DNA from: Ursus arctos
Lineage: Eukaryota; Chordata; Mammalia; Carnivora; Ursidae
Direction of reading: 5' to 3'
DNA: 64,000 nucleotides
Assembly (NCBI RefSeq): GCF_023065955.2
Contig: NW_026622952.1
Span: 33,367,813-33,431,812, forward strand
Position numbers and translations under genes: made by a program. The notes under the pieces are model-generated. The model had not been told where the DNA came from and searched no databases. It worked only from the letters and a program-made list of their open reading frames with translations. Positions 25,296 to 36,900 of the stretch are shown here, in pieces (the stretch's first letter is position 1; each line of letters starts with the position of its first letter).

Positions 25296-26199
25296 GCTTT
25301 CCAGTCCTAGAAGTTGTCTATACATTTTAATGATCTGTCATAAAAGAAAAGTGATTTCCAATTATTTATTCAGTACACGATTAATTGTACCTTCCTTTAA
25401 AAAAGCCCTCAGGGCCATAAATCGGTTGTTTTATGTTCCCTCTAATGTAATTTACTGATAGTAACATGGTTAAAGAATTTAAATGAAAATTACTTTTATT
25501 TAACTCATTTTGTTGAGACACAGGGCTTCGGTAAAACTCTTGTTGCAGATTAAGTGACGGGAAAATAAATTCGAGAAAAAAGTGAACACTGTGAGAATCG
25601 GGTATCAACTTATGGTCACGTGAGGGGCTGAGTGAGTTAGCGTGTCCACCCCAATCTCCATCAAGATTCAGGCCTATGGGCAAGAATGATAAGAAAATAC
25701 TGAAGTTGTTTTATTAACACATCATTTTACAACATATGGAAAATAATCAGCTGAGGACTTTCCACAGTTGAGGTAGATGCAAAATAGGATTTCCTTTAAA
25801 TTGAGAAGGGAATTTAGACCAAGCACTGGAAGTATATTTACTTATGCAATTTCATTTTTTTTAAGAATGAATTGGAGCTAACCTACCATCGTCTCACATA
25901 GACAAAATTTATTTCCTTTTTATAATAAAGCAACTCTTCAAAGAAACTATTTGAAGTTGCATCATTGCAGAAAAAAAATGGATATGCCCCATGAGACAAT
26001 CAGCATCTAGTAGTTTAACCTCCACAATTAATGAATGGCTGCTTAACTATATGTACTCAAATTCAGGGGAGGATTAACAATCAAGTTTTCTGAAGAAGGT
26101 TTTCTTTTCTTTGAACAAAAATGATCATTGACAAATGAGCGTAATGGTATCTTAATGAGGTATGTCTATTCTATTTTGTTTTAATCTTCCTGTAGACTT

Positions 26200-26240
<41 letters not shown>

Positions 26241-27079
26241 TGAAAAATTTAAAAGTGACCCTCCAGGGTGATGATTGAGTCATTCACATTCAGAATCAGT
26301 GAGGATTTCCAATAAAGTAGGCATTGACCGCATAGAACAATGTTGGTACATTGTGCGGATTGCATGTGGGAAAATAAAATGCTATTGAAAATTGCCTCCT
26401 TGAAGTGAATGTCAGCATTTCTAGGTTTGATTTTTATTTTATTTCAGAGTCATTTTTTTTTCTGCAAGAAAGCATCCTAATAGAAGTTAGTGACAAAAAG
26501 ATGTGTAATTTTTTGCTTCTCAGAAATACATTTCTTTCTTAATTTTAATCAAGTTATAAAGAATCAATTGCTTCTAAATGAAGCTGTAAATATCACTAAT
26601 GCAAAGAAAGAATCAGTCTGCCAAAATTGGTGGGATATAAGGGGAGGAGAAAAAATATATCTTGTATGTGATCTCATTACGCCTTGACTTTGACACTTTT
26701 TCTTAGTTAATACAGTACAGTCAGTTTGTGTCTCATTTCATTGCTACTTACTTGCTTTTGTATGTTTGCCGACTGAAACTGAGTAGTTGGGAGAAGCCTG
26801 GAAGTCTTCATGAAGTATTTAATCTCATCCAAGATTATCACCTCCCCCCCACCTCTGTTCTTTGTGACCTATTTAGACAAGCGCACTATCAAAAAGATGA
26901 ACTATTTTGGTCACAAGAAATATATTTTTCCAAGGAAAGGTCATTTACTGATGGGAGCCACTATCATTTTGTCAGTTTGTCGCTCTGCAGAGCCACACTG
27001 GAGTGAAAAAGGGTGGTATCAATGCTTCCGCTTGGCAAAATGGGGTGGAGTAACATTTTTGATGTGAATTAGGAGAACT
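25296..27079. other. AT-rich non-coding stretch, no gene seen
   Basis: Holds the CA tract at 26202-26238. Open frames of 65-100 codons show no known motif. No clear interspersed repeat. Confidence 0.5.
26202..26238. repeat. (CA)n microsatellite
   Basis: About 37 bases of uninterrupted alternating CA. Confidence 0.95.
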
Positions 27080-28460
27080 TTGAGTGAATCGCCTGATCAG
27101 TGTGGACAAACTTTAATTTTGAACCGTTTCTTCCTTTATTCTGTCGAACGGGGAATAATGCCATGTCAAATGCCCAAGTTTTATACTTTACACATGTCAA
27201 AAGAAAACGTATCTTTTGTTTTTCATCCCACCTTCCCTGCCGAGGTGAAGGCAGCGTCACTCTATTTAATTGGCCACCTGCAGTTCATTAAGGGAGGCAG
27301 CACCGTGAAGTCCTACTGGAGCGTTTGTAGGAGCTAATGTGCCAGGCGCGTAGCATCCCCCTTGACCTTGTTAAAGGTAAAGGGGGCCAGACTTGGGTGC
27401 AGCAGAGGCACTCTCTCGCCAAGGAGACGGGCATGACAAAGTAATCGGTGTGTGTCACTGTTCATTAATCACACCACTTTCCTTTTCATGAACCACCAGC
27501 AGATAATTGTTACTAAATGCGATTTGCAACAGTCCGTGCAGTGGTTGAAGAACCCGAAATAGGCAAACAGATAAAAACATTGTTTAGCTTGCAGGCGGCA
27601 AGTGTTTGCTATTCGGAGGCACATCATGCATAAACATTGATTTAGCCATGAGCTGACACTTATAAAGCTTTTGCTGTTTCCAGAAAGCCCTGTGGTCAGG
27701 CTAAGTAATAGCCAAGGGCAGGCGCTTTTACCTGTATGGCAAGGTTACATTCTATTTAAATGGCCTGATGTGAAATAAATCAGTTTCCCTAATGTTAGAC
27801 CGTTAGACCCGCTGCAAGATTGCCATAGGTGAGAATCAAGTGCACTAAATGAAATGTTTGCCTTTATAGAGAAAGAGTCCTAGAGGGCGGTTTGTTGATT
27901 TTGAATAAATATTTCATTAAGTCCGAGCTGCTGCACATAATTTGGAAGCTAAGGATTTATTTAAATCAATGCAGATTTTCAGCTTTCTTTTATAAGTGGG
28001 TTACATTTATGCACAATGAACAGAACTTTTCTTATCGGGGCTTCCGGACTTTGAACTCCTCCAAAGTGACTGAAAGTACTACCAGTCACTTGTGAATGTG
28101 CTGGTGGGTTTGGCACAGGACAGCTCCCTGTGCTCCCGCCGCCGCTTGGCCCATTCCAAGAAGCAGCGTAGTTCTGCGCGGTCGGCCAGGTTGGTGGTCC
28201 TGAGTACAGAACATATGTGTGCGGTGTACCCTGAATTTATGCTGTAAATGTTGCCAGACACATGATGAAGCAAGTAAATAGTGCAGCACGTCTCTCCCCA
28301 CCGTCCGGTGTTACTCTCAAGCCCTTCTGGAAGCTGTGCCGGGCGAATGGAAGAGAGAGCCATGGCAGGAGCGGGGAACCCACACTCTCGCCAACACACT
28401 CCTGTTCCCCGTCACTTGTCTTTTGTTTTCCTCTCCTTTAGTCACTGAGAGTCCACATCA
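27080..28460. other. Repeat-free stretch, candidate conserved non-coding element
   Basis: The cleanest repeat-free interval of the window. It mixes TAAT, ATTTAAAT and ATAAA words with CpG-containing words (GGCGGCAAGTG near 27594, TATTCGGAGGC near 27610, GAGGGCGGTTTG near 27882) and ends in a CpG-rich patch at 28130-28400. The frames present (63-106 codons) overlap on both strands and shift freely, unlike exons. This compositional texture is common in developmental enhancers, but conservation cannot be seen from one sequence. Confidence 0.35.
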
Positions 28461-29129
28461 GGTCTAATATGCACGACCACCTTATTTGATGTTAAAATAC
28501 ATAAATAAAGTTGAAGAACTCAACCCTAGGCTTGGCACTCACTACAAAGAGGATTCCTAAGAAAAGGTGAATTAACATTGGTTCGAGTTGTTGCTATTAG
28601 AAGGAAAAGTAAAGGAAGAGCTGCTATCGAACCCAACTTCCCAGCATTTTCTCAGTGGGTAATAGGCTTGTCAAACAAAACCATGATACTCTATAGAAAG
28701 GAAAAAAAATCATATTTTGGGAGAATAGAAAAAGTGATTTGATCAGATATGTACAGTTTTCTTAGTTATAAAAAAGTTATTTTCTTATAAAAAATCTATT
28801 TTGCAAATAGTTTGATTCTGAGGAAGTGTTTTCACAAAGCTGATTAAAGAAATCCAACCGATAATGCAGAGCAAAACATAAAAACACATCACACCCATGG
28901 CTAAAATGAATTAGAGTCCCCATTGCATAAGCAGGTGTAGTATTCTATTTTTATGAATCTCAGTGTCATTGTGAGCTCACATTTTTTCTTATGCTAACTT
29001 CCGTGATCATTCACCTTTATCTAGGTTTCGAGCCATTGGTTACTTTAGAGCATTTAGCAGCTGATGAAACTAATACTTTCTATGATTGTAAGCGTAAACT
29101 ATTCCAAACCAATTTGAAAAAAGAAATAG
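28461..29129. other. AT-rich non-coding stretch, no gene seen
   Basis: No repeat, exon or RNA gene recognised. Confidence 0.5.
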
Positions 29130-29330
29130 CTAACTCTTATTAAGAGCTAAATATACTCCAATTATTCTCCCCATAGTAACTTCAGCCTTGCAACAGTGTA
29201 GGAGGTGGGAGGTATTATTATCTCAAGGAAAGGAAGGTGCACAGGGCTTCAGTGTCTTGACTAGGATCCCACCGTGAGCACTGGAGCTGCGTTCAAACCT
29301 CAAACCGGAGCCCGCGCACTTGTCTCTGAA
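29130..29330 (-). mobile_element. MIR (antisense), degenerate
   Basis: AGCTAACTCTTATTAAGAGC (29131-29150), GGTATTATTATCTCAAGGAA and ACTGGAGCTGCGTTCAAACC follow the reversed MIR order. Confidence 0.6.
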
Positions 29331-29700
29331 TGACACCGCCCCCAAGCACTTTCACACATTCCAAGCTGACACACCACACAGCAGCCAGGTCTCCCTTGAT
29401 TTGAAATATGGGAGTCGTACATATCATAGACTCTACATGTCTACTGTTAGAGAACCTTCTGTTCTCTGCTAAGTGCTCAGGGATTTGAATAATTCACCCT
29501 CAGGCTTGCTTTCTTACAGTATAAAACATTATTTCTAATATCCATAAAGTCAGGTTGCTTAGTTTTAACATAAATGAATTCATGCCGATCTGGGAGGGGA
29601 AATAGATAAGACCTAGGAACAGGATGATAGATTTTGTCCTTAACAAGGTGTGATGTTGATGCATTAGAACATTTTTTCCCCTCTCCCCACTGTGACACCA

Positions 29701-29712
29701 CCCCCCCCCCCC
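29701..29712. repeat. Poly-C tract (C12) followed by GGG
   Basis: Twelve consecutive C, preceded by ACACCA and followed directly by GGG. Confidence 0.95.
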
Positions 29713-29956
29713 GGGTTTCAGAAATCCTATCAGGGCCACCCTGTTTCCTGCTCTCTACAGCAGAGCAGAGCGAAGTACAGGGGCTCTTGTGGGGTTGTTT
29801 CAGCCTTCTAACAGCTGAGTTGGCAAACTTCACGTTTCCTGTGTGGAGCAGGTGGAAGCAATGTCTGTCTGCCTAGCTAAGCTAATTTTCCTTTTCCTCA
29901 CGGCATCCAGGACTTATCTTCCTTCCTCTTTAATGGATAGACTTTCTTTGGGGAGG

Positions 29957-30009
29957 GTTTGTTTTCTTTGTTTTGTTTTGTTTTGTTTTGGCTTTTTTTT
30001 TTTTTTTTC
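29957..30009. repeat. (TTTTG)n plus poly-T
   Basis: Five TTTTG-like units followed by GGC and a T run of about 18. Confidence 0.9.
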
Positions 30010-30508
30010 GCTTCCTTGGGTAAGTATAAAGAAAAGCAGTGTAATGTTTTCTTCAACTTTATTAAATTGCATTTCACCATTGAAAAATGACCCAGCGGTT
30101 CAGTGATTGCTTGGGTGTGAAATGACAAGAGTACTCACGTGCTTCCGGAGCTGAAATCACACAGAAAGACAGCACTCTCCTTGGTCTCCTCTGGCAATAC
30201 CAGCTTCTGTAAGAAGGTGGATGGATGTGGTCACACAGCACTATAGAGAACTTAACACAACAATGAAAAGAACATCAAAATAATTCAGATCCTTCCCTCT
30301 TATGGCTTGAGGTTGTAAAGTTGTCACATCAGCCACGCCTCTAGCAACTCCTTTTATATTCTTCCCATTCACTGCCCCATTCATTACCCTCCCACTCACT
30401 CCCCTTAGTCACCTCTGGTCCAGGAGGCAAGCCTTCCTTAGCCACAGGCTCCGGTCTGCCTTTCTCCTTCCTCCCGATTCTGTCATGCAGAGTCAAAGAA
30501 CTACATCT

Positions 30509-30680
30509 GGCCTAGGAGAGTCGGTTAAGCCTCTGCCTTTGGCTCAGGTCACGATCCCAGGGTCCTGGGATCGAGCCCCACATTGGGCTCCCTGCTCGGC
30601 AAGGAGTCTGCTTCTCCCTCTCTCCTTTCTCCTCTCCCGCTCATGCTCTCTCTCTGTCAAATAAATAAATAAAATCTTTT
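30509..30680 (+). mobile_element. CAN-SINE, older, head damaged
   Basis: Head shortened to GGCCTAGGAGAGTCGGTTAA, then GGATCGAGCCCCACATTGGG (30568-30587), a CT-rich body, and the tail AAATAAATAAATAAAATC. I could not identify a convincing target-site duplication, consistent with greater age than the copies at 3.5 and 49.2 kb. Confidence 0.9.
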
Positions 30681-31106
30681 AAGAAAAGAAATGTCAGTGG
30701 TAGAGATGGACAGAGTAAGAGAAAAAACAGGAATTCTCTGTAGCAGTGTGGCAAAGGGGAAAAGTTGGTAATTCTCATGTGAATACATTTTCTTTCTCAC
30801 AAGTAGGTCCCCTCATGTCTCTTCATTCCTCCTCTCCTCGCTACAACCCCCAGCCAACCTCATTGAGATCAAATGTTGTTGAGATAAAAATCCTTTTTTC
30901 CCCCTTCTGGTAGACATGTAAACTTACAAGCTGAAACAGAAATAATAGTTTATTATCATATAAGAATTCCCCCACTTTGGTAGTTATTTATTGAGAGTTT
31001 CTCACCTATAATATTTACTCAGAAATTGATATAATTTTTTTTCTTTATGTTTCTACTATTTTCTATGCTAGGTGATGGGATTTTAATGATAAAAGAGAGA
31101 CCCCCA

Positions 31107-31308
31107 GGGGCGCCTGGGTGGCTCAGTCAGTTAAGTGTCTGGCTTTGGCTGTGGTCATGATACCAGGGTCCTGGGATAGAGCCCTACATCTGAATCCCTC
31201 CTTAGCGGGGAGCCTGCTTCTCTCTCTCCTGCCCCTCCTGATTGTGTGTGCCCTCTCGCCCTCTCTCGCTCCTCTCTCACTCTCTCTAAAAAAAAAAACA
31301 AAAAAAAC
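31107..31308 (+). mobile_element. CAN-SINE with 10-base target-site duplication
   Basis: Head GGGGCGCCTGGGTGGCTCAG at 31107, box region GGGATAGAGCCCTACATC, CT-rich body, and an A-rich tail with one C. AGAGAGACCC is repeated at 31094-31103 and 31309-31318. The 73-codon frame at 31118-31339 is just this SINE. Confidence 0.93.
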
Positions 31309-31318
31309 AGAGAGACCC

Positions 31319-32013
31319 TCCCCTCCATCTCTGTCCTGATTGGATGTGAGATGGAGGGAGAATTATCATCACATAAATTAACATCACCATAAAAATTTTA
31401 TTCAAGTTATTATAAGACCTGTAAGAAAAAGTGCAGTCTGCAATGATATCTACAAGGGTGAAGCTTCACATGAAACTAGGGAGGGGGTTGGCATTTCCTA
31501 AAAGTTTACTGAACAAGTGAACCAACACATGCAAATATTACATACATTATACAAATGTCTACAAACATACATTTGGAGAATTCGAATTTATTGGAAAATC
31601 TGAATTATCTCTTTTGTGTTCTTTTTGATCCATTGCTTACACTGTAGAGCACTCCAAAGATAAATCTTGAAAGTCGATAGCAGGACAAATCTTGTTTAAA
31701 TTTCAGCTCACTGCTGTTTGAACCATCATTTTCATTGACAAGAAATGGCTGATTGCTTCTTCATTCCTGTCTTTCACTTTGGTTGATAAGCAAAAACAAT
31801 GCCATTAAACATGAAGATCTTTAAGACCACGTTTTCTCTGTTTTTCAAGCTTGTTTGTGCATGCCTACCAATAGCCCTATTAAACCATCTCACCCATGAG
31901 GGAACAAGTTAGAAAAATTGAATAGCATGGCCCTGTTTATAGAGGAGAGTCACTCTGGCCTCCAAAGCTCACACTATCCTTTACTGGTCTTGTTGAATAT
32001 AAATTCAAGTCAT
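31319..32013. other. Non-coding stretch, no gene seen
   Basis: No repeat or exon recognised between the SINE and the LTR. Confidence 0.5.
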
Positions 32014-32426
32014 TGTATCAGTTTCTTAGGACTGCCGTAATAAACTGTCACAGACCGAGTGGCTAAAACAACAGAAATTTATTTTCTCGCAATCCTGGAG
32101 TCTGGAAGTTGCAGATCAAGCTATTGGGAGGGTAGGTTCTTTCTGAGGCTGTGAGGGAAGGGGCTGTTCCAGCACTCTCTCCTTGGCTAATAGACGGCCA
32201 TCTTCGCTTTGTAACTTCATATTGCCTTCCTTCTGTCCCTGTCTGTGTCCGAATTTCCTCTTCTTATAACGACACTGCTAAGATTGTGCTACAGCTCACC
32301 CTCATGAGCTCATTTTAACTTACTTACCTCTCTAAGGAGCCTATCTCCAAATTGGGTCTTGTTCTGAGTACTGGGTGTTGGGATTTCAGTCATGAATGGA
32401 GAGGGGGCACAGTTCAGTCCATAGCA
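32014..32426 (-). mobile_element. MLT1-type ERVL-MaLR solo LTR, nearly complete
   Basis: Read on the plus strand it starts TGTATCAGTTTCTTAGGACT, continues with ACAACAGAAATTTATTTTCT (32069-32088), GGCCATCTTCGC, TTTCCTCTTCTTATAACGAC and GGAGCCTATCTCCAAATTGG, and ends GTTCAGTCCATAGCA. This is the reverse of an MLT1 LTR, about 413 bases with TG...CA ends. The flanking pentamers GTCAT and GCCAT match at four of five bases, as expected for an old target duplication. It is a solo LTR; no retroviral gene is present. Confidence 0.88.
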
Positions 32427-34689
32427 GCCATCTTGCTAGAGCACCACGTAGTCTCGTTATGACTAACGTGACATGGCATAGTTCCTCTTTGCAGGAAATT
32501 AAAGTCAGGCACGGCAATGTTATCGAGATAAATACATGACATATGCAATGGTGAGATTCGACTTTTTTCCTGTCAATGGGTAGTATTCGTCAAATATTCT
32601 TCTGTATTGAAATAGGAGGAATATTAAAGTGTTTTTCATAATATCATCTATAGTGAAGGTGATAAACTAGAAATGATTCTAGTGTTTGTTAACCTCCCTG
32701 CACTCTGACAAAAAGGTAAGAATCTATTTTTTGCGTTTCTAAGGTCTGGAATATCATAAATAAGACCTGCATTTTAAGAAGTAGTAGAGGAAGAAATGGA
32801 TAAGCCAGGTTTCCGACTTGATTTTCCCCATCTTCAGGCCATCATAGATGTTCTAATAATTATGAGGCTATCCTCCCATTTATGGCCATTTCATCTGGCT
32901 ACTGATCTCTGGAGTGCAAATACCAGCAGACTCCCCTATCAGCGAGGTTGCCAGCTGCCTTGTCCTGTGAGTTTCCAGATAAGGATGTTCAATGGCTTTT
33001 CCTTCTTCATCTCCCACAAGTGAGAATCTGATTGAAGTGGTAGATTGCAGACCATATCAATATATTCTCCAGGAGATACATTAGCAAGTGCTTCACTGCC
33101 GAATGGGTAGTTGCGTAGTGTGTCTGGAAAGGGAACCTGCCTTTTTCTACCTTTCTGGCTGTAAGCTTTGTTTGACCGCAGATCGAATCACTTGGAGAAG
33201 TAACAATGTGTGGGGAAATTTAAAAACAAAACAAAATAGATGTGCCGTAATAAATCCGGAAGCAGAGGGCTACTCTCTCATTTCTGTTTTACTGTGTTTA
33301 AATAATTATTCTCTGCTGGACCCATCTTTTCATTTTAGATTGAAAAGAATCTGGCATTTCAAGGACAGACTGGAGCTCAACATGTTGATAAAGCAGAGAA
33401 ACACTATCTTTGGAGACTCGTGCGAAACTCCTATGTAGATATAATAATAAGTGAAACACTGGAATAATGATTCTTGAGTTCTTGGTAAAGTTACTGTCCC
33501 TTTGTAGAGTTTAGTTGTCTTGTCTATGAGATGGGCTTTTGAGAAGTCCATGGCTAAACCTGCAAGAGAGGTATGAAAATGTGTCTGTGGTCATCCATGA
33601 ATTATTAGTTTTTCTGTAGACAGAGTCCATAAATTCCCCGTGGTGATCAAAGGTGTCAGTAATCAAAAAAGTCTAAGAAATATTTGGACTAGATGCCTTT
33701 CAACTAACATTCAACAATTATAGGTTCTATACAACTTACCTGTTTTGAATCCATCTCTTAGCCATAGTTACTAAGAACTTATCAGTCGAAATATTAAGTA
33801 CAAATTCAAAGCATGCATAATTTGGGTTAGTGTCTCATGGATTTTAATGGATCTAATCGTTGGTTCATAAAAAGATAATGAAAAGATAAATTATAAAAAA
33901 AATATGGGATACAGAAGAAGTGGACAAATACATAATAGTTCTGAGTCTTTTTTGTCTGTGACAAATGATTCAGTAGCAGGACATGTGCTCATTGGTGTCT
34001 TCAGAGCTATTTAAAATTCCCAACATGTTAGCTGTGATTTTACTTTTCTTCTCCTTCTTGAAAATATATTACAGTGAGTGAAAAACAGTGACATTAGGGT
34101 CTTCATACTGTTAAACTATTCCTAAGACAATAGGTTAAGAATCTAATAAGGCATAGTGTACCATGTAGTAATCCTCATGTACATTTTGCCTAAATATCCT
34201 TGTCTAATTATAGCATATATGATTTGTTCTTAAGCCGTCAATGAAATGGTACAATGAATAGTGAATTGTGGATATATTTCCAATACACCCAGATAAGATA
34301 CAATTGTGTTTAAGAAAATGGAAGACTTTCGATATTTTAAATAATATTGTAACTTACAGACATAATTTGGTATGACAATATATATAACATGGTATTGCAT
34401 ATGTCAGATAAGAAAAGCTGGGACTTTGGGAAGTGCCCATAAATTTTAAGTTTTCTATCAGAACAAGATAAGAAAGAACTTAGTTGAATAAGTTATGCTG
34501 AAAACATGAACATGAGTTCAACCTTCAGTTAAAAAAAAAAGTTTTCTGTTTAAAAACTTTTTTTTTTTCTGTCTCTAAAGTAACACAAGGAGCTCCTTCC
34601 ACCATCTATTTTTAATTAATACTTAATGAAAATCTATTTGGTCTCCTGATTTATTTTCAATTTTGGCTACCCCTCCCAAAAAGTATTGA
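32427..34689. other. AT-rich non-coding stretch, no gene seen
   Basis: The plus-strand frame at 33088-33438 (116 codons, seven Cys in the first half without regular spacing) is not a family I recognise. Nearby frames at 32796-33023 and 33330-33551 are equally anonymous. I treat all as chance. Confidence 0.45.
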
Positions 34690-34795
34690 TACCTGGATTC
34701 CATCACCAAGATTCTAATTTGATAGGTCTGGGGTGCAGCTCCCCCCTGATTTTAATGCACAGACTTGCTTAAGAACCACCACTTGAAAGAAATTA
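34690..34795 (+). mobile_element. MER5-like fragment
   Basis: TTTGATAGGTCTGGGGTGCA (34719-34738), TGATTTTAATGCACAGACTT and AAGAACCACCACTTGAAAG match the second half of MER5. Confidence 0.6.
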
Positions 34796-35149
34796 ATGTT
34801 CTTGGAGAATAGCTGATTCCAGGTTTGCAGCTAGCAACATCAGGATAAATCTAGAACATCTTGTGTTGTTAAAAAAGCAAGAATAGTTTCCAAACTATCT
34901 GGGATTGGGCTAAAAAATGTAGAAAGAATTAAACTTACAGGAATTTGCAAAATTGATGCAATCTGAATATCAAATGGAAAACAAATAGTCAGCTGGAATA
35001 AATAGAATCTATGAAAAGCACTAAGACCATAATAATACAAGCGTATGTATAGGAAGGTCATAAATACAAAGCCACTAAAATAAAGATATATTTATAATAA
35101 TATTTATAGAAAATACTAGATATTCATGAACTCAAATTATTTATTCAAC

Positions 35150-36640
35150 ATCTCTTAGTTTCTTTATTCCTCAAGAATTTGAATATCTATCATGTGCCAG
35201 ATACTGTTCTAGGCACTGGAGATATGTTGTTAATGTCAGTAAAGTCCTTGACTTCAAGGAGTATATATTCTAGGCGGAGGAAGTTGGGAAGAGACATAAT
35301 AACACTCAGTAAATGCTATGAAGAAAAGTAATTCAGGGTAAAAGGATAGAGAGGTAGGATAGAATAAGACCACTGTGGAAATTACTACTGAGAATGTTTC
35401 TAAAATGTTAATGTTTGAATAGATATCTGAATGAAATGAGGGAATGAGATTGAGACTCTCTAGGGGCAGAGGAACACCAAGTGCAAAGGCCCTGAGGTAT
35501 GAATGGTCAGCAGGAATGCCAGCATGACTGAAGTAAGAAACTGAAGTCAGAGGGTCAGCCAGGGGCCAGATCACTTAGGGCTTGAGCAAGAGCAGGACAT
35601 GGTCTGCTCCTGTGTGCATGGGGATTGAAGTAGGAAGCCTCAGAAATGGGATACCTGTTGGGAGATGAGGTGAGAGTCTGAGAGGGTTTGCAGTGAGTAG
35701 GTTGAAAGTAATTAGATTTAAGACTTTTTTTGTAGAGCTAAAAAGAGGTGTTTTTTTTTTTTAAGATTATTTATTTATTTATTGGACAGAGATAGAGACA
35801 GCCAGTGAGAGAGGGAACACAAGCAGGGGGAGTGGGAGAGAAAGAAGCCGGCTCATAGCAGAAGAGCCTGATATGGGGCTCGATCCCATAACGCCAGGAT
35901 CACGCCCTGAGCCAAAGGCAGACGCTTAACCACTGGGCCACCCAGGCGCCCCTCCTAAAAAGAGTTTTTAACTGGGAATAGGTTTGGGAGAAAGGAGAAA
36001 ATCGAGGATGAATTTTCTTTTTTCTTTGAGCAACAGGAGCAAGAATGGTGTCATTTATTGACATGTGGAGCCCAAAGAAGTATATTTAGGGTGGGGAAGG
36101 AAGGATTGGTAATTTATTCTGGACATATCAAGTTTGAAATGCATATTAAATATCCCAGTTTAAGGGGGCCAGTTAAATATTTGATTGTCAAGCTCAGGGG
36201 GCACATTGATGCTGGTAACAGAAATTAAGGAACCGTCAGCACATAGATGGTATTTGATGCCATGGGGCCCAGTTGAAGCTAGAGAGAAATAGAGAAGTGG
36301 TTTGAGAATGGAATCCTGGGGTACTAATACTTAGAAGTCAAAAGGAGTCAGAGAAAACAAAACAAAACAAAGAACATGAGATTTAGGAGCCAGTCATGCA
36401 CAAAGAAAACCAGAAGTGTGCGTCCTAGAAGTCAAATCACAATTCTAGGGAGAGACTAGTAAACTTCATAAATGCAGCTGAGGGTCTAGTAAGATGTGGA
36501 CTGAGAATTGAACACTGGTCACATGAAAGTTTTCTTATAAAGAAGATCAAAGAAATGGGGTCATAGCTGAAGGGCAATATGAGATGTCAAGGGAGGGCCC
36601 TGGACAACGTCTAAGTTGGCAATCAGACATGGGTGCTTGT
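35150..36640 (-). mobile_element. Long L2-like block, antisense, split by a CAN-SINE
   Basis: ATCATGTGCCAGATACTGTT and CTAGGCACTGGAGATATG (35191-35228) open a reversed L2 tail. CAAGTGCAAAGGCCCTGAGG (35479-35498), AGCCAGGGGCCAGATCACTT and, beyond the SINE, ACATATCAAGTTTGAAATGC (36123-36142), CAGCACATAGATGGTATTTG (36238-36257) and TGGACTGAGAATTGAACACT (36497-36516) belong to one ancient family in order. The block at 56500-57620 is another copy. The family label is from memory; the continuity across the SINE is seen directly. Confidence 0.6.
35751..35953 (-). mobile_element. CAN-SINE (antisense), arctoid-type
   Basis: Reads backwards from a T-rich tail (TTATTTATTTATT) through GGGCTCGATCCCATAACG to CACCCAGGCGCCCC. 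CTAAAAAGAG is repeated at 35738-35747 and 35955-35964, giving a clean 10-base target-site duplication. Confidence 0.95.
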
Positions 36641-36664
36641 AAGCATAATTTATATCGTCTGCTA

Positions 36665-36900
36665 TATTTAGGTAAATACAGTCAGTTCTCACTGTTTGCA
36701 GCAGTTATGCTCTGTGTAGTTGCCACAAACACTGAATTAATGATTACTGAACTGTTGCCCCTGGGGGAAACAGGGTTAGAGTTTCAGGAACCTCTGATCA
36801 CATTTTGTATACATAAGTCTTAGCAAGTAGGTGAATGTATAAATATGAAATCCACAAATAATAAAGGTCACTTTGCGTATATCCAAATAAATAATGATGT
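36665..36900 (+). mobile_element. Possible DNA-transposon remnant
   Basis: CAGTCAGTTCTCACTGTTTG, ACACTGAATTAATGATTACT and CCTGGGGGAAACAGGGTTAG recall a mammalian DNA-transposon family (Tigger/MER type). Family and ends are uncertain. Confidence 0.4.

Larger units (their letters stand above)
29331..30508. other. Non-coding stretch with homopolymers, no gene seen
   Basis: Contains C12 at 29701-29712, TTTTG repeats plus T18 at 29957-30009, and a pyrimidine-rich segment 30350-30480. Several overlapping open frames (76-118 codons) on both strands around 29477-30128 are mutually exclusive and lack domains. Confidence 0.45.

Noticed and set aside
28079..28399. 106-codon minus-strand frame in the CpG-rich patch
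   Set aside because: A second overlapping frame of similar length exists on the same strand, as expected for GC-rich DNA low in stops; no domain.
29477..29833. 118-codon minus-strand open frame and overlapping frames on the other strand
   Set aside because: Mutually overlapping frames around a C12 tract, none with a domain.
33088..33438. 116-codon plus-strand frame with several Cys in its first half
   Set aside because: Cys spacing does not fit a zinc finger or secreted-peptide family; no signal peptide and no neighbouring exon.
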